Source: a virus. From it: 25,880 nucleotides of DNA. Every line of letters starts with the position of its first letter. The first letter of the stretch is position 1. Where the stretch lies: IMG/VR virus record IMGVR_UViG_3300042558_000094, positions 1-25,880 of that record. One strand, given 5' to 3'. The position numbers were made by a program, and so were the translations under genes. The notes beneath the pieces are model-generated. The model was given only the letters and a program-made list of their open reading frames with translations, did no database searches and was not told the origin of the DNA. Shown here one piece after another: positions 1-8,073 of the stretch.

Positions 1-163
1 CAGCGCTTTCGACGACGTCGTTCGGCAGGAAAAGCCCTGCGACGAGTGCCACAACCACCACGAGGATGACTGCCGACAGGGTTACAATGGCCACGCGGAC
101 CACGAACTCGACGGTGTCATTGACGCCCTCTTGCTTGCTTTCAAAGCCACTAAGAAAACTCAT
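1..163 (-). CDS. Small membrane protein, C-terminus cut by window edge
   Basis: Open frame from an ATG at 161-163 running off the left edge without a stop, so only the first 54 residues are visible. It starts MSFLSGFESKQEGVNDTVEF and continues into a strongly hydrophobic stretch (about residues 21-46, valine, leucine and alanine rich), a clear membrane segment, followed by a polar LPNDVVES end. The start overlaps the stop of the preceding gene as ATGA (160-163), which indicates translational coupling. The pair of small membrane proteins next to a small lipoprotein would fit a holin/lysis group, but no lysin is visible and no family was recognised. Function is inference only. Confidence 0.75.
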   Translation of the reverse strand, partial: MSFLSGFESKQEGVNDTVEFVVRVAIVTLSAVILVVVVALVAGLFLPNDVVESA

Positions 164-444
164 TGCTTATCCTCTTCCTCTTCCTTCGGTGCGGGCTTGC
201 CATTCATGGGGCCGCTGCCCTGCCCCGCCATCAATCCTGCCAATGCGCCGACTATGAATGTAGCAATCGGGTTAATCAGCTTAAAAAACTCTGCGTCATT
301 AGGTGCCTGTCCGTCCATCGGCTGCGACACGAAAATCAGCGAATACAGCACTGTCGCGACAATGAACATGAGTGTGATCGAGAGGACCACGCCCACGATA
401 AATCTCAGCAATTCCTCCGGTGTCCATTCATCTACTGGCTTCAT
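160..444 (-). CDS. Small two-segment membrane protein, possible holin
   Basis: 94 aa. Two hydrophobic segments are visible: about residues 14-40 (FIVGVVLSITLMFIVATVLY and onward) and about 58-73 (INPIATFIVGALAGLMAG), followed by a charged C-terminus with KEEEEDKQ. Small size, two membrane segments and a charged tail are typical of holins, but holins have no diagnostic motif and this is only a position- and topology-based guess. Its start lies inside the upstream lipoprotein gene (overlap 428-444) and its stop overlaps the start of the next membrane gene (ATGA), so the three genes are probably translated as a unit. Confidence 0.8.
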   Translation of the reverse strand: MKPVDEWTPEELLRFIVGVVLSITLMFIVATVLYSLIFVSQPMDGQAPNDAEFFKLINPIATFIVGALAGLMAGQGSGPMNGKPAPKEEEEDKQ

Positions 445-616
445 CTGTAGTCTCGTCGGTCGTAACCAGATACTCGGTGCAATAGCCAGACGCTACGCAC
501 TTAGGCTTCTGGCATTCGGGCACTTCCCAGTTATCTGGGTCTTGGCAATCATAGCGGTAGCGGTCTTGGCAACCAGTAATAGCTACCAAGACCAATAGCA
601 GACTAGCTACCCGCAC
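428..616 (-). CDS. Small putative lipoprotein
   Basis: 62 aa with a GTG start (the codon at 614-616 reads cac on the plus strand). The first 16 residues MRVASLLLVLVAITGC form a classic lipoprotein signal: a positive residue, a hydrophobic core and an AITGC lipobox, so the mature protein would begin at Cys16 and be lipid-anchored. The mature part is short and cysteine-rich (five further Cys) with a QDRYRYDCQDPDNWEVPEC stretch. Short lipoproteins with this kind of sequence are common near the lysis or tail genes of marine phages (recalled, not searched). An Rz1-like outer spanin is possible from position, but Rz1 proteins are usually proline-rich and this one is not strikingly so. Confidence 0.75.
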   Translation of the reverse strand: MRVASLLLVLVAITGCQDRYRYDCQDPDNWEVPECQKPKCVASGYCTEYLVTTDETTDEASR

Positions 617-619
617 GGT

Positions 620-781
620 TTAGTCCTGCTCGACCGCAGCTTCTTGTGCTGGTACTTGCGCTTCAGCCTGATGTTTGATTTTGACTACGAGGGGCCACGC
701 ACCGCTTGAGGTAGGCAGATTGCCCAATGTCTGCAGCACAGCGTTGATCTCGTCGACGGTTAGCTTAAGTTCGATTTCCAT
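620..781 (-). CDS. Conserved small hypothetical protein (53 aa)
   Basis: 53 aa from ATG at 779-781 to TAA at 620-622. It begins MEIELKLTVDEINAVLQTLG and has an SSGAWPLVVKIKHQAE segment, ending in an Ala/Gln-rich tail. A predicted amphipathic helix (residues 8-20) followed by a proline break and a second helix is all that can be seen. Small proteins of this pattern recur next to tail genes in many phages, always without a known function. The start shares one base with the stop of the upstream gene (TAATG), consistent with coupling. Spacing and frame support a real gene despite its size. Confidence 0.75.
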   Translation of the reverse strand: MEIELKLTVDEINAVLQTLGNLPTSSGAWPLVVKIKHQAEAQVPAQEAAVEQD

Positions 782-1110
782 TATGCACTCCAAGGAAGCG
801 GCGGCGATACCACCGGGGGATCAATCTGGTCGTTAATCTGCTGGGCCACATTGGCTTCATAGGCATCGACCTGTTCAGTGCCCATAGCATCTTGCACCCA
901 CCCAAGGACCTGCGCTTCGGTCAGATCGGCATAGGGTGTGAACGGCGCGTCGGGGTCGAGACCCACAGCCTGAGTACCGTAGACATAACCGGTGAACCCG
1001 GCTTCGCTGCCAGTCAGCGTCCAGTGGACGTTGAAGACCACATCGGTCTCGCCATCTTCTTCGGGGTATGCGTCCATCTGCACGACGGCCCAAGTGTTGG
1101 TAATAGCCAT
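781..1110 (-). CDS. Conserved phage protein following the tail fibre
   Basis: 109 aa starting MAITNTWAVVQMDAYPEEDG. The open frame extends 10 codons upstream (to 1140), but the ATG at 1108-1110 is chosen because it overlaps the stop of the fibre gene (TAATG) and is preceded by GGAG at good spacing. The central part (VVFNVHWTLTG, then GYVYGTQ, then FTPYADLTEAQVLGWVQDAM) resembles a small family found directly behind tail-fibre genes in many phages. No enzymatic motif is seen. The context suggests a fibre-associated or assembly role, but this is inference. Confidence 0.85.
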   Translation of the reverse strand: MAITNTWAVVQMDAYPEEDGETDVVFNVHWTLTGSEAGFTGYVYGTQAVGLDPDAPFTPYADLTEAQVLGWVQDAMGTEQVDAYEANVAQQINDQIDPPVVSPPLPWSA

Positions 1111-4100
1111 TAACTTACTCCTGCTCCGGAAATGACCCACACAGTCGACGTCACTTTGAGGACTGTGGCTACACCATATTGAGCCAAGGTGCGGCTCCCG
1201 GTATTAGCTGTCCCCGCCTGACGCAGTGTGTCGGTCGTGATACTTATAGTCTGATTGCTACCGCTGTTGTTAAAGATTGTAACTGCCGAGCCGATGGGGA
1301 ATGCGACCGAGCCATTAGCAGGGATGACCACACCACCAGTCGTGATGCTGATATGCTTACCCATGTCGGACAGAGCCAGTGTGTATGCAGCAGTCTGGCT
1401 GTTCTGCGGTAGACCCTTATAACCGACAGCGTCGGCCAAGTTCGAAGATGTAATGCCGCCTGTGGAGGTGATGCGGAAGTTCTCTACACCCGCCGCGCCA
1501 AAGGCAAGCTGGCTGCCGCCAAACTGGGCGATGATCGAGGTAAGGCCCGCTGTAGTGACAGGGTCAATAGCAACAGCAGTGGAGTTGGTTGCGTCGCTAA
1601 TCCGCGTTATCCCTGCGGCGTGTAGGCGCGAGGCGGGGGAAGTTGTGCCAATCCCAACGTCGCCGTTGGGATATTTTATCGTCAGACGCGCAGTGGTACC
1701 TGCTTCCAAAATCTGGAAATCATCGCCAACCGCCGACACGGTGTAGTTATAGTTCGTCGAAGAACATAGTTTTATGAAGCGGTTAGCGCCGTTGGTCGTA
1801 GCAATGTTGCCCGCGACGGTCAGCAGCTGGTCAGCAGTGGTAGTCCCAATAAGCAGTCGGCCCGTGGAGTCCATCCGCATACGCTCGCTAAACGTACCCG
1901 AGGCCATATGACCAAACCGGATAGTATCACTTGTACCCGTAAAAATCTGAAGCCCAGATGAAGCGGGTGTCCCCATGCCGTAATCAGCGGTGTAGCAGTA
2001 ATAAGAGTTGGTTATTGGTACGTAGGCGTTGCCGTTTACGTGCAGCCTGTGTGACGGGGAAGTGGTGCCGATACCCGTATTACCCGACGAGTCTATAACC
2101 TGCCGTATGGTACCACCTACGGTCACCGAATACCCGGCATTGGACACACCGGATATGTATGGGTTTATGTCTACCGCGTTGCCGCCGACATAGTTAGTAT
2201 TCAGGCGGAAAGCGACCGTACTACCCGCGCTTACGTATGTCTCAAGCTGCGCACCGGGAGCAGAAGTATTGATACCGACAGCACCTCCACTGGTCACGCG
2301 CATGCGCTCCGCACTGTTGGTGAGGAACTGAAGGGTGTTAGCCCCAGTCGCATGTAGTACGAGGTTCGTGGCGTTCGCCAACATCAAAAGGCCACTGCTA
2401 CCATGGATGTAGCCGACTGTGGCCCCCGCCTTACTGATATTTAGCAAGCCGCCATTAGTAGCGTTGTTGAGATCGAGTGTGGTGAAGTTGGTGTAGTTAG
2501 TAGGCGCGGTAGTCCCGATCCCGACATCGCCCGCTGCGGTGATGCGCATGCGCTCGACTTCGCCCGAACCACTGGCGTTGGTCTGGAATGCGAGGGTCGA
2601 TCCTGTGGCGTTATATGAGCCAAGGTTGGTAGCGCCACCAGTTGAGCGCATGGTGAGCACCGTGGCACCGTCTGCGCTGGACGCAATGTTACCAATTACT
2701 GCGAGTTTACCGTAACCAGCCGGTGCGGTAGTTCCGATCCCAACGTCACCCGCTGCGGTGATACGCATGCGCTCAGTATTGGCGGTCTGGAGCCTGAGTA
2801 TGGCGCTACCGCCGGTCGCAAAGGTAGCATTGATATAGGAACCCGAAGCGTCCGCACCCGAAACAAGCTGGTTAGCTCGGGTAGCGTCAGTTTCATGTAG
2901 GGTTAGTGTACCGCCGCTACCGACAGTAGTGCGGATATTTCCGTTTACGTCCAGCCTACCTGTGGGCGTAGTACCAATCCCAACGTTACCCGAGGCGTCG
3001 ATGCGCATACGCTCGGTGCCTACCAATGTAGTAGCAGTCGCAGCGGTGAAGAACTGGATAAGGGTAGCGGAGGTCATCGTCGAGACCCCGCCGCCAACAG
3101 TAATAGCATTAGCGCCTGAGCTTGAGGCAGACATAGCTATGGTAATAGGAGATTGCGCGTTCGTGTAATGGGCAGCGCCAACCACACCGTATTTGGTGGT
3201 CGCATCCGTCGTTACATCTTGCAGGCGAAGCTGGTCAGCGATAGATGAATTTACTACATGCAGCCGAGCAGCTGGCGCAGTTATACCGATCCCGACGTTG
3301 CCGCTGGAATTGATACGCATGCGCTCTACACCGTTTGTGTAGGAGGTTATAGACCTAGAAGGGTCCGCAAGTGTGCGTACCTCATTCGCATCCCAATATA
3401 GGTACCCAGCCCTTGTTGCGTTATTGCGGAACTCAATGCGTGTATCGGCGGAAGTGTTGCTTTCGAAAATGGCATTTATACCGCCCGCACCCCCGTTGGT
3501 ATGTAGCCGCGCCGCAGGTGAGGTGGTACCAATCCCAAAGCTGCCGCCACTGGTAAACTGAGCAATCTCAGTGCTGGAAGCAGATATACGCAGAGCGGTT
3601 CCGTCAAAGCGAAGGCCCGCACCCGCCGGAGCGCCCGTAACCAGTTCTGCTGCGTTACCAAGGTAGGCCGCGTTTGAACCCGCTTGGTCTATACGGACAA
3701 AATTACCGTTTACGTGCAGCCTTGAACTAGGCGAAGTCGTACCAATCCCAACATCACCTGCGCTGGTGATACGCATACGCTCGGCGTTACTGGTACGTAG
3801 CCCCAGAAAGCCACCTCTACGGTTGCCTAGCTCGACATCCGATAGGTTCATGGCGACAAAGAATTGCTCAGAGTCGTTGGTGGTGTTGATGTTGTATATG
3901 CTTATCTGTGAAGTACCGTCCTCCGTGCCATCCTTCACACGAAGCTCTCCAGTGGGTAGCGAATAAACACCAGTGGAATTTTCAGCGAGAGGAGCGCCGA
4001 CACTGAGAATACCCGCTGCGTCGATGCGCGCACGCTCGGAGCCTGCGGTTTGAAACCTAAGTATAGCACTGCCGCCAGTCACAAAGGTAGCATTGATATA

Positions 4101-6068
4101 GGAACCCGAAGCGTCCGCACCGGCCACCATAAGGTTTGCTCGGACAGCGTCCGTCTCATGCAGGGTTAGTGTACCACCGCTACCAACAACAGTACGGATA
4201 CCACCGTTAACACCGAGCCTATCTATGGGGGATGTAGTATTAATTCCGAGGTTGCCTGCGCTGTCGAGGCGCATGCGCTCGGTGTCGCTCCCGCCCCCAC
4301 CCGTCCTAAAGGTGATGAAACCACTATTGGTTGTCGCGCCGTAAGACCGTATCGAGGTCTCGTTGCTACCATATTGGAAAGCAGCTTTGTTCGTCTGCCC
4401 GACAGACAGCGTACCATTAACCATGAGCGCGCCAGCAACATCGAGCCGCGACCCCGGTGAGGTGATCCCGATACCAACGTCACCTGTGTTGGTGATGCGC
4501 ATACGCTCTCCGCGTGTGCTTCCGCTATAAGTGTATAACGCAAGTTCGCTAGCCACGCTGGTGGCAGCGCTATACACTGCCCCAATGCCGGGGCCTTGTA
4601 ATACAAACCCGCTCGTAAAATTGCTGTCTCCAAGGTATATTTGGGAACCAAGCGGAGAACCAACAGATGTCGGTGTGGCTAGTACAGAACGAATACCTGT
4701 TCCTACAACGTCCAACTTCGCACTAGGCCCAGTTGTGCCGATCCCGACATCACCTGCGCTGGTGATGCGCATGCGCTCTGTAGTGCCATTTGTCTGGAAT
4801 GTGAGGTATGAAGCCGTTAGACTAAACGGGATAAAAACTGACCCCGTGCGGTCGTAGGCTTGAATATTTGCGAAGCCCGCGCTTAACGGACTAAGTTCAA
4901 TTCCGTACCCGCCACTGTCGGAAACTTGAAATTTGCTCGCGGGTGATGTGGTGCCAACACCTACATTCCCTGCGCTGGTAATGCGCATGCGCTCGGTGTT
5001 GTTAGTAAAGAAAGCTGTAACGGTAGCCCCCGTGCTACCTATGGCAAGAGGGTTCGCGCCTGAGTTTATGTTAGCACCCGTGAGGAACGGTGTATCGGTG
5101 CTCAGGGTTAGTTTTGGCAGTACTACCGCACCTGTACCCTCAATACGCATGCGTTCGGCGCTATTGGTATCAAATATTAGCGGGAAAGCAGTGGTCGTGC
5201 GTAGGCGCAAAGAGCCGTCCGAAATGCCCTGCATGAAGCTGCCATTTGCGAACTGGAGGTAAGGGTTGCTGGTGCTAGTGTTAGTCAGGAGTATCGAAGC
5301 CGCACCGGAACCACTATTCACAGTGAGTTGCCCTGCACCGCTGGTTGCGTTGATTAAAAAATTGCCCCCGCTGTCGAGGCGCATGCGTTCTGTACCGCCG
5401 GTAAGAAAGGTAAAACCTCCGACGTTGTTACCAGTCGATGCAAGCTGCACGATGTTAGCTGTGGGGTCAGCAGATACCGCAAGTCCGTGCGAGTCTGTCC
5501 CTGCGACGTTAATAGCTTGAAGGACCGCGATCTCCGCCATCGTATCGCTGGCTGGGCTACGGACTTGGAACTGTGACCCGGGATCGACATTCACCCCAAC
5601 CCGGCCATTGCTGCGGATGCGCAGGCGTTCGACACCTGCAGTACTGAGCGCAACAAAGTCAGCGGCGGGGGAGAACATGCCGGTGTTCGTATCCCCAGTG
5701 AAGCTATAGCTGGGGGCTGTTACGGTGCCGAGGGCAGCTGTGATCGAGCCGTCCTGATATACCGCTTTACCGGCAGGGTAGTCGACGAACACGTCCTTGG
5801 TGCCAGCAGAGAAGGTAACCTTGGTCGTGCCGCCTGCGCTAGATGAAAGCACAGTATCACGAGATAGCGTAGTACCTGCAGCGGTGTAGGTGCCGATACC
5901 GACTTCCCACTCCGACCCGCCAGCGATGGTGTAGAAGGTATTGTTGCCGTTGCCGATGGCTGTGCCAAACGTCTGGAACCCAGTAGGTGCAGTCCCGCTG
6001 AGCGTTATGGTGCCGGTACCAGTGGTAGTGGTCGTTTCCCGGACGCGGTCAGCGACGACAAAAGGCAT
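1110..6068 (-). CDS. Giant repeat-built tail fibre / appendage protein
   Basis: 1652 aa, the largest gene. Residues 1 to about 110 (beginning MPFVVADRVRETTTTTGTGT) match the N-terminal module seen on many phage tail fibres, probably the virion-attachment part. The body contains about 19 units built round a motif of the type ERMRITSAGDVGIGTTSP, followed by a variable x-RLHVNG-like strand and then a unit-specific beta-rich insert; spacing is roughly 60-110 residues. The last 100 residues (from KGLPQNSQTAAYTLALSDMG) form a compact Ser/Thr-rich C-terminal domain also common on appendage proteins. No intramolecular chaperone of the endosialidase type is apparent at the C-terminus. The likely role is host receptor binding at the tail. 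The reading frame is intact throughout. It shares one base with each neighbour (TAATG at 6066-6070 and 1108-1112). Confidence 0.93.
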   Translation of the reverse strand: MPFVVADRVRETTTTTGTGTITLSGTAPTGFQTFGTAIGNGNNTFYTIAGGSEWEVGIGTYTAAGTTLSRDTVLSSSAGGTTKVTFSAGTKDVFVDYPAGKAVYQDGSITAALGTVTAPSYSFTGDTNTGMFSPAADFVALSTAGVERLRIRSNGRVGVNVDPGSQFQVRSPASDTMAEIAVLQAINVAGTDSHGLAVSADPTANIVQLASTGNNVGGFTFLTGGTERMRLDSGGNFLINATSGAGQLTVNSGSGAASILLTNTSTSNPYLQFANGSFMQGISDGSLRLRTTTAFPLIFDTNSAERMRIEGTGAVVLPKLTLSTDTPFLTGANINSGANPLAIGSTGATVTAFFTNNTERMRITSAGNVGVGTTSPASKFQVSDSGGYGIELSPLSAGFANIQAYDRTGSVFIPFSLTASYLTFQTNGTTERMRITSAGDVGIGTTGPSAKLDVVGTGIRSVLATPTSVGSPLGSQIYLGDSNFTSGFVLQGPGIGAVYSAATSVASELALYTYSGSTRGERMRITNTGDVGIGITSPGSRLDVAGALMVNGTLSVGQTNKAAFQYGSNETSIRSYGATTNSGFITFRTGGGGSDTERMRLDSAGNLGINTTSPIDRLGVNGGIRTVVGSGGTLTLHETDAVRANLMVAGADASGSYINATFVTGGSAILRFQTAGSERARIDAAGILSVGAPLAENSTGVYSLPTGELRVKDGTEDGTSQISIYNINTTNDSEQFFVAMNLSDVELGNRRGGFLGLRTSNAERMRITSAGDVGIGTTSPSSRLHVNGNFVRIDQAGSNAAYLGNAAELVTGAPAGAGLRFDGTALRISASSTEIAQFTSGGSFGIGTTSPAARLHTNGGAGGINAIFESNTSADTRIEFRNNATRAGYLYWDANEVRTLADPSRSITSYTNGVERMRINSSGNVGIGITAPAARLHVVNSSIADQLRLQDVTTDATTKYGVVGAAHYTNAQSPITIAMSASSSGANAITVGGGVSTMTSATLIQFFTAATATTLVGTERMRIDASGNVGIGTTPTGRLDVNGNIRTTVGSGGTLTLHETDATRANQLVSGADASGSYINATFATGGSAILRLQTANTERMRITAAGDVGIGTTAPAGYGKLAVIGNIASSADGATVLTMRSTGGATNLGSYNATGSTLAFQTNASGSGEVERMRITAAGDVGIGTTAPTNYTNFTTLDLNNATNGGLLNISKAGATVGYIHGSSGLLMLANATNLVLHATGANTLQFLTNSAERMRVTSGGAVGINTSAPGAQLETYVSAGSTVAFRLNTNYVGGNAVDINPYISGVSNAGYSVTVGGTIRQVIDSSGNTGIGTTSPSHRLHVNGNAYVPITNSYYCYTADYGMGTPASSGLQIFTGTSDTIRFGHMASGTFSERMRMDSTGRLLIGTTTADQLLTVAGNIATTNGANRFIKLCSSTNYNYTVSAVGDDFQILEAGTTARLTIKYPNGDVGIGTTSPASRLHAAGITRISDATNSTAVAIDPVTTAGLTSIIAQFGGSQLAFGAAGVENFRITSTGGITSSNLADAVGYKGLPQNSQTAAYTLALSDMGKHISITTGGVVIPANGSVAFPIGSAVTIFNNSGSNQTISITTDTLRQAGTANTGSRTLAQYGVATVLKVTSTVWVISGAGVS
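2807..2943 (-). repeat. Internal duplicated fibre segment, copy 1
   Basis: About 137 bases inside the fibre gene closely match 4067-4203. Within them, 2819-2858 is identical to 4082-4121 over 40 bases. The protein copies both read SGGTLTLHETDA followed by GADASGSYINATF and TGGSAIL. The offset is about 1263 bases (421 codons), so the frame is kept. Confidence 0.85.
4067..4203 (-). repeat. Internal duplicated fibre segment, copy 2
   Basis: Partner of 2807-2943. The two copies are nearly identical in the middle and diverge at the edges, which fits duplication or gene conversion of one insert domain between two repeat units of the fibre. Confidence 0.85.
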
Positions 6069-6430
6069 TACATAAGGTTCCGTAGTTTGTAGATAGCGGT
6101 CAGATATACACTCGTCACACCGTCTACGAGGTTGGCGACTGCGCGGTTACCCTTGCAAATTTTCTCGTGGTTCTTCTCGATCCAATCAGCATCCTCAATC
6201 AGGATCAGCAGGATTTCTTCCGCCTTGGTCTTCGGCGCTTTGATCGTACCGACAAGCTCGAAGGCACCTTGATACGTCTCTACTAGCGTATCTAGGGCGT
6301 CAATGACGCCCTCGTAGAACCCACCCAACGCCGTATGCCGCGCATAGGCACCGACGCCATTGGCCTGCCAGTGCTCAAAATGCGCAACATTGCGGGCGTA
6401 AAATACCCGGGCGATGAGTTCTTCGATCAT
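6068..6430 (-). CDS. Small all-helical phage protein, possibly ferritin/Dps-like (DUF5856-type)
   Basis: 120 aa starting MIEELIARVFYARNVAHFEH. It appears entirely helical: residues 1-25 (with HFEHW), 30-60 (HTALGGFYEGVIDALDTLVE), 68-90 (KTKAEEILLILIEDADWIEK) and 95-118. Regularly spaced His, Glu and Asp residues on successive helices, and the order helix with H-x2-HW, then a helix with ALGxFYExxID, recall the four-helix Dps/ferritin fold; a phage family of this kind is, from memory, DUF5856. Whether metal is bound is unknown. It sits directly upstream of the tail fibre and is coupled to both neighbours by one-base stop/start overlaps, so it may be a virion or assembly protein. Confidence 0.85.
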   Translation of the reverse strand: MIEELIARVFYARNVAHFEHWQANGVGAYARHTALGGFYEGVIDALDTLVETYQGAFELVGTIKAPKTKAEEILLILIEDADWIEKNHEKICKGNRAVANLVDGVTSVYLTAIYKLRNLM

Positions 6431-6903
6431 TAGGCGATCCGGATAATAGCGGTGGTGTTAGTGGCTGACGGGAAGATAACCGTGAAGTCACCAGCAGTCG
6501 AGGTACGATCCGCGCCAAAATCAAGCACCGCTACCGCAGCATTGGTCAGCGTGGTGTTCGCCGTGCCGTTAGCCGAGGGAGTGTTGTTGTAGATCAGAGC
6601 GCCACGAGCCGTGATGGTCGCGTTTGCCCAAGTCGTGTTGTTGAAGGTCGTGAAACCCGTACCCGCAGAGGCCGATGTATTCGAAGCCGTGACACCACCA
6701 TTGACGAGCGTGTTACCACCCGCTGTATAGTTCGTGCCGGTTACTTCGCTGGTCGTGGTGTACGACGTGGTGTTGGCGTCGATGTTAGCCGCCGAGGTGT
6801 ACAGCGCCATCTTGAAGGTGTCGCCACCCGTGTTACGAAAATCGTGCACGCAGAGCATGATCTCTGCCTTAAAGCTGGTGCACATCGCTTGTACGATAGG
6901 CAT
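6430..6903 (-). CDS. Conserved beta-rich virion protein
   Basis: 157 aa. It starts MPIVQAMCTSFKAEIMLCVH and continues with DFRNTGGDTFKMALYTSAAN, then a Thr/Asn-rich beta region (SEVTGTNYTAGGNTLVNGGV), WANATITARGALIYNN, and a C-terminal AVLDFGADRTS ... ATNTTAIIRIA. This arrangement is a very common phage protein found close to tail fibre and connector genes, usually unannotated or called a structural protein. No catalytic residues are evident. AAGGAG at about 6911-6918 lies over the stop codon of the upstream gene and supports the start. A virion role is inferred from position and composition. Confidence 0.88.
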   Translation of the reverse strand: MPIVQAMCTSFKAEIMLCVHDFRNTGGDTFKMALYTSAANIDANTTSYTTTSEVTGTNYTAGGNTLVNGGVTASNTSASAGTGFTTFNNTTWANATITARGALIYNNTPSANGTANTTLTNAAVAVLDFGADRTSTAGDFTVIFPSATNTTAIIRIA

Positions 6904-6914
6904 AAATAATCTCC

Positions 6915-7199
6915 TTAGGAGTCGATCAGTTTTACAAGCTCAGGGAAACCAGCTTGGGTAAACTTATTCGCCAGAGTCACGTTCCGCGAGCGCATAGCCT
7001 CACGCATGTAGTAGACCAGCACCTCGCGCAGGTTTTCACGGAAGGCACGGGCCTGATCCGCAATCACCGGGGGTGCATTGTCGCCCACACTGATAATCTG
7101 ATCCAAGGCACGCTCTGCGAGTTCTTCCGCAGAGAAACCACGCCCCTGCGTGGTCATGATCTTAACGGTGCCAATGGCGGATTCGATTTCTGTAATCAT
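6915..7199 (-). CDS. Conserved small helical phage protein
   Basis: 94 aa starting MITEIESAIGTVKIMTTQGR. The middle is helical (FSAEELAERALDQIISVGD, then PVIADQARAFRENLREVLV) and the end reads ANKFTQAGFPELVKLIDS. This pattern (ERALDxI, then a YYMREAM helix, then a short GxxELVKLID end) recurs in connector clusters of environmental phages without known function. Its start overlaps the stop of the upstream adaptor gene as ATGA (7196-7199). It is probably a head-tail assembly accessory protein; this is inference from synteny. Confidence 0.85.
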   Translation of the reverse strand: MITEIESAIGTVKIMTTQGRGFSAEELAERALDQIISVGDNAPPVIADQARAFRENLREVLVYYMREAMRSRNVTLANKFTQAGFPELVKLIDS

Positions 7200-7876
7200 T
7201 TGACGGGGTACCTCACTTGCTGTGTACGATACATATCCTGACGATTTTTACCTTCGCCCAGCTGTTTGAGCATGGACAGGGCTTCGTCGTATCGTTGCTG
7301 GTAGACCCCCATAACATCAGCTTCACCCTTCATAAAGGTATATGCTTCAAGGAGCGACCCGTAGAGCAATACACTGTCGAAATTATCCCCGAGCCACGTC
7401 GTACCGGCAGTCACAATGGACGGCGGGTAGTAGAAATAGTGCAATTCTACCGAGTAGTTTGAGTCCGGGGTAGGACCTAGGATGAAGGAGTTTTCGTCAA
7501 AATAGGCGTAGTGGGTGGGAAGCCCAGTGGCGCTCGGATTGGGAAACGACTCCCGGATGAAGCTGACATCCTTATTGAGGAGGAAGCTGTAGTTCCCAGA
7601 CCCGTCGATCACTGCCAGCGAGAAGTTAGCAAGCCAGTCGGTAGGTACCGACAGATACCGGTTCCCCGAGGTAACAAGGCCGGTCACATTTTTCCGCAGG
7701 TCCAGAAGCTGGACCATATTGAAGATGCGCTGCTCAGCCTGCTGGATGAACGTGTTAATCTGTTCGGGACTCGTGAACGTAACAGTCCCCGACCCAGCGG
7801 TGTCGCCCCACTGGGTATTCGGGAAGTCGTTTTCAACGTATCCCTTAATCGTCTCGAACAGAGTAGCGTAGTTCAT
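7196..7876 (-). CDS. Putative head-tail adaptor protein (SU10-adaptor-like)
   Basis: 226 aa starting MNYATLFETIKGYVENDFPN. It has an N-terminal helix, TFIQQAEQRIFNMVQLLDLR, a beta-rich middle (GNRYLSVPTDWLANFSLAV), FILGPTPDSNYSVELHYFYY, then LLYGSLLEAYTFMKGEADVM and a C-terminal helix. This order (AExRIxxxxxLxxLR, LPxD or VPxDW, YYxxPxxL, LLYxALLEAxxFMK) is that of phage adaptor proteins that sit beneath the portal in short-tailed phages such as SU10, as recalled. It would join portal and tail. It is coupled to the next gene by ATGA and to the upstream gene by TAATG. Confidence 0.88.
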   Translation of the reverse strand: MNYATLFETIKGYVENDFPNTQWGDTAGSGTVTFTSPEQINTFIQQAEQRIFNMVQLLDLRKNVTGLVTSGNRYLSVPTDWLANFSLAVIDGSGNYSFLLNKDVSFIRESFPNPSATGLPTHYAYFDENSFILGPTPDSNYSVELHYFYYPPSIVTAGTTWLGDNFDSVLLYGSLLEAYTFMKGEADVMGVYQQRYDEALSMLKQLGEGKNRQDMYRTQQVRYPVK

Positions 7877-8073
7877 TAGCCCATCTTCGTGCTATGGCCA
7901 TAACCCTTCGTGGCGAGCTTAGTGCCCCGAATACGCATGGTCTGTGTGTTGGCAACCTTGTTGGGGTAGCCTGTATTGTCCATAGGGACCGTGTAATCCA
8001 TTGGCTGCTGCCTACGCGACGGGAGCGGGTTAGCGCTTGCCGGGAGGAACGACCATTTATCTGAGTTAGCCAT
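7876..8073 (-). CDS. Small conserved hypothetical protein (65 aa)
   Basis: 65 aa starting MANSDKWSFLPASANPLPSR, ending in a basic TKLATKGYGHSTKMG tail. It is proline-, serine- and basic-rich, without obvious secondary structure and with no membrane segment. Its start lies within the 3' end of the 41-aa gene upstream (overlap 8066-8073) and its stop shares a base with the adaptor start. It may be a linker or connector accessory protein; function not recognised. Confidence 0.75.
   Translation of the reverse strand: MANSDKWSFLPASANPLPSRRQQPMDYTVPMDNTGYPNKVANTQTMRIRGTKLATKGYGHSTKMG

Noticed and set aside
131-598. Plus-strand open frame of 155 codons over the left-edge genes
   Set aside because: It covers three well-supported minus-strand genes with ribosome coupling and a lipobox; its translation is low-complexity without domain features.
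4223-4663. Second open frame inside the fibre gene and other long frames on both strands of 1.1-6.1 kb
   Set aside because: The repeated, GC-biased fibre gene keeps alternative frames open by composition; the products are Arg/Ser/Pro-rich and have no ribosome sites.
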